64,000 bases of DNA. It comes from Colius striatus. Lineage: Eukaryota; Chordata; Aves; Coliiformes; Coliidae. The notes under the pieces are model-generated. The model was not told the origin of the DNA. It ran no database searches and worked only from the letters and a program-made list of their open reading frames with translations. Position 1 is the first letter of the stretch, and every line of letters starts with the position of its first letter. The stretch lies in assembly GCF_028858725.1 (NCBI RefSeq), contig NC_084763.1:9936001-10000000 (forward strand), in the 5' to 3' direction. Positions 61,151 to 64,000 of the stretch are shown here, piece by piece. Made by a program: the position numbers and the translations under genes.

Positions 61151-64000
61151 CCGGGCAAGGAGGCTTCATGTTATCCCACAACCAGGAAAACACATCGCGC
61201 CCGCTGGACTTCGGCTGAGACTTTCCTGCCGTTGGATCGTGGTAAGGCTGCGAGGTCGGGCGGTAAGGGTGCCAACTTTTTCTGATCTTTTCCTGAGAAA
61301 AATCTGCTCTCAAAGTATCCCCGAAGGGCAGAGGACGGCACATCCTCGGGCTGCACCCTCCGTGTATGAAGTCTCGCAGATTAATGACAGGGGAAAGTGA
61401 AGTCTGCGCTGCTTTCAGTCCAGGTGTATCAGGTTGGTTGCTGAAGGTTAAAAGCAATAACAATCAAGTTAAGGGTGCTTCTGTTAGTACTCTTCTGCTG
61501 CTAAACATACGCTGTGGTACATTAGAAAGATAATTTAAATACTTGTCCAAGAGCCCAGGCAAATTCAGTGCAAGAAAACAATCTTTATCTTGCTTTTGTC
61601 ACACTCAAATTGTGCTCTCTCTTTGTTATGACCCAATACTGGTTGTTTAAATTAACGGTATTTGCTAGAGACAGTACTCAATAGTTAAGATTTTCTGTGG
61701 AAATCGGAGGAAAAGATTATTTATGAAAGAATTTTAAAAGAATAGGGGTTAAAGAAAATCTCATTACTAACACTGTATCCAGAGGCTCAAATCATAACAG
61801 TAAAACATGTAATTACGTATGACTCCTCAAAACCAACAGACGTGCCATTATAGAAAAAATACACTGTAGGAAACACAGGATAAGCTACAAGGAATAATCC
61901 AACCCTGACAAGTGGATTTCTTCTTAGTTTTAGTCTGCAGCTTACTTCTTAGTATAATTTCAAATAATGAAATATTGGCCATTACCTCCTGTAGTAACAA
62001 GATATTTTCCAAAGATGGAGGGAGTCATAATAACTCTTACTCACTTCACTGAGGAAACTGCAGTCAGGCGTCATTCCTACTGCTCTGGATTTTTGCATTA
62101 TAGAGACATATCAGTGATACTGTTGGGTAATTGTGGTTTTTTGCTTCTCTGAGTAGATTTTTGTGTTGTTCTACTTGCCTTTTTTTTTTTTTTACCCCTA
62201 CTAGTAACCTGTGCTGGATACCTGCCAGTCCCCATGGGAGCAAAACAACTAGTGGTGTTGATTAGAAATGAAGGTGTGAATGAGTAGTTGACACATGGGC
62301 CTATACTCTACTGGCTGTGGGCTTAAAGACTTTAAAGGCAGAAAAACTCACAAGGCTGGTTTTTTGTTTTTTTTTTTTTTTCCTGTGGAACCAATTTTCA
62401 TGACAAAGCTCCACTTGCTTGTTTTATTCCTGCCTTTAGAGATGAAGCTTTTTTCCTCCCTTGTCTCCTGAACTAGAAGTGTGATGCTGCTTGTGTGTCT
62501 ATTGCCAAACAGCTGAATATGAATGCTTTCCTACTCCGTTTAGCTATTTGTCTGTCTCAGATCTATGGTCTGGAGCTTAAAATAAGGTGGAGGTAGGATT
62601 GATCTTGCTCTGTCCCACTGACAGTTGCCCTCCCAGACAATGTAGCCTAGAGCACAGATGGCAGCCAGCAGTTCAGTGATGTCTCGCTTACAGCCAATTT
62701 GCTGTTCTTGAAACAGAAGTAGGACACATCTTGCAATTGGTCACTTGGGTACGCTCAGGCTTTCGTAGGAGAGCAGCATCCCCAAGAGCTGGAGAGAAGC
62801 CTCATGATTCAACTCTTGAATTTTCGTATCTGCATTTTTGTCAAATATGCCACCAAGAAACTAGGGGAGCCTCAGGTGATGGAATAGGTTTTGTGGTGAA
62901 TTTTGGTCTTTAGCTTTCTTTTACTGAGTAACAGCAATGAACAAAGTATTCCAGGACTCTTAAAATGCTCTCATCTGTGCTATAGAGAAAGAGCTTTAAA
63001 AGGTGTTTGTGTAAAAAAAGAGAAAAAGTGAATGCTCTCCTGCTTCTTATTTGCTCCATAAAGCTCTGGAAGCATGTAGGAGAGATGAGCCTGTGGCTTG
63101 TGTCCTGCCAAAGAGAGTAAGGATGCAAGCAGGTGGAAATCAAGTTCTCTCCTCTTTGTCTTTTTTAATACTGGCTCTTTGCTGTTCCAGCTAGCAAACT
63201 GAGCAGTGATGAGGTGTGTCTGTGAGATCAATAGGATGATTTTCTGCATGGTACTGGATTAGGAAGAACATTTCAGTGTGGTGGGAGCTGAGTGTTCAGA
63301 GGCAGCCACGAGCCCTCTCTTGCCCCAGCTGCCTGCACCTACCCTGATGTGCCAGTGCCCCAGCCCTGAGCTGCTCAAAGGTGCTGTGCTGAACCCACAC
63401 CAGCTATGGCAGTGTCTGTCCCTTGCTGGGGGGAGCAGAATGGGACACAGGAGTCTGCAGGCACCCGCAAAGTGCCAAAGAACAGAGGAGAGACATTTGG
63501 GTTTTGTTTCTTTCAATTACTTTTATGCTTGTTTTATTGCCACCCATTTGTTCCTGAATTGAGAGCTATCAGAGGACAGCTACTGCTCACTGGCTTTATC
63601 ATCCTCACACTGACAAAATGTCACCTTGAGGCTCCAATAACCTTATTTGGACCAAGTGGCATTGGTGGTCTCCATCAGTGTTCCAATAGTCTTCCTTGTT
63701 TTCCAGTGATGACTGGCGCTCTACTTCATCCAACAGTGTCTGATGGTCTCCAGCAGCCTCCATCAGGCTCCCATGAGCTCTTCTTAGTGCTATGATGGGG
63801 CTGATGGCCAAATATGGCAGCCCCTGTCCTTGCCTCTGGTCCAGGGCTCAGGGCAGAGGAGTTGCCCCCTTTCCTGAGGGGCAGGGGTGAGAGGATGGTA
63901 AAGCAGAGCTCATCTGCAGCTTGACATGTGGGTGATGTTCCTGAGGAGCAGCCTGCTGGGTGCCTGTGTGAGTTGCCCATGTGTGGCTCATGGTGGTGGC
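61151..64000. other. Upstream intergenic region beyond AVL9
   Basis: A/T-rich to 63.2 kb with poly-T runs (62180-62193 and about 62362-62380), then moderately GC-rich text to the window end. No recognisable exon, RNA gene or CR1 copy. In human, LSM5 is the neighbour on this side; none of its conserved text is seen here. Confidence 0.5.

Noticed and set aside
60466-61463. Open frames of 196 (plus) and 295 (minus) codons near AVL9 exon 1
   Set aside because: GC-island artefacts in frames other than the true AVL9 exon.
63259-63980. Open frames in the GC-richer end of the window
   Set aside because: No domain, no splice-consistent joins and frames on both strands; could be an unrecognised repeat.
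61151-64000. Possible LSM5, the usual AVL9 neighbour
   Set aside because: I looked for its conserved Sm-domain text on both strands and saw none; it may lie beyond the window.
1-64000. tRNA, rRNA, microRNA, CRISPR or bacterial/phage-type systems
   Set aside because: No tRNA-like B box with a plausible cloverleaf, no rRNA text and no regularly spaced direct repeats were seen; microRNA hairpins cannot be judged reliably by eye.

Overview
The window looks like avian nuclear DNA. It carries several CR1 LINE fragments with the bird-type 3' end, GC-rich CpG-island promoters, and compact split genes on a 40% GC background. Three protein-coding genes can be assembled by joining exons at GT/AG junctions that keep the reading frame. 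The neighbourhood matches the vertebrate KBTBD2-AVL9 block (human 7p14.3).

Region 1 (about 0.25-3.1 kb, minus strand) is a Bucky ball/Velo1-type gene (BUC), the germ-plasm and Balbiani-body organiser family. Two coding exons give an uninterrupted product of about 703 residues with the conserved N-terminal Buc/Velo block, an ETQTDP motif, an acidic run and a conserved-looking basic C-terminal block. The exact C-terminus is uncertain because a strong splice donor lies six codons before the stop.

Region 2 (about 5.9-7.4 kb) is a CpG island with tandem NRF1-type motifs. It is the likely KBTBD2 promoter and first exon, and it lies between the head-to-head BUC and KBTBD2 genes. KBTBD2 (plus strand) has coding exons at 13934-14103, 16612-16777 and 17183-18718. 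Together they encode 623 residues: BTB, BACK and kelch, a CUL3 substrate adaptor. Its 5' leader has three upstream ORFs, and a likely 3' end lies near 19.9 kb.

Region 3 (about 20-61 kb, minus strand) is AVL9, convergent with KBTBD2. Sixteen coding exons between 60823 and 28139 join in frame to 636 residues of a DENN-related late-secretory protein. A CpG island at about 60.1-61.1 kb holds its promoter. The first intron (12.4 kb) and other introns carry CR1 copies of at least two subfamilies.

Region 4 (61.2-64 kb) is intergenic; I recognise no gene in it. The three genes do not form one pathway: they are an oocyte-organising protein, a ubiquitin-ligase adaptor and a membrane-trafficking factor. 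No bacterial, CRISPR or phage-like system is present. The most noteworthy item is the intact BUC gene.
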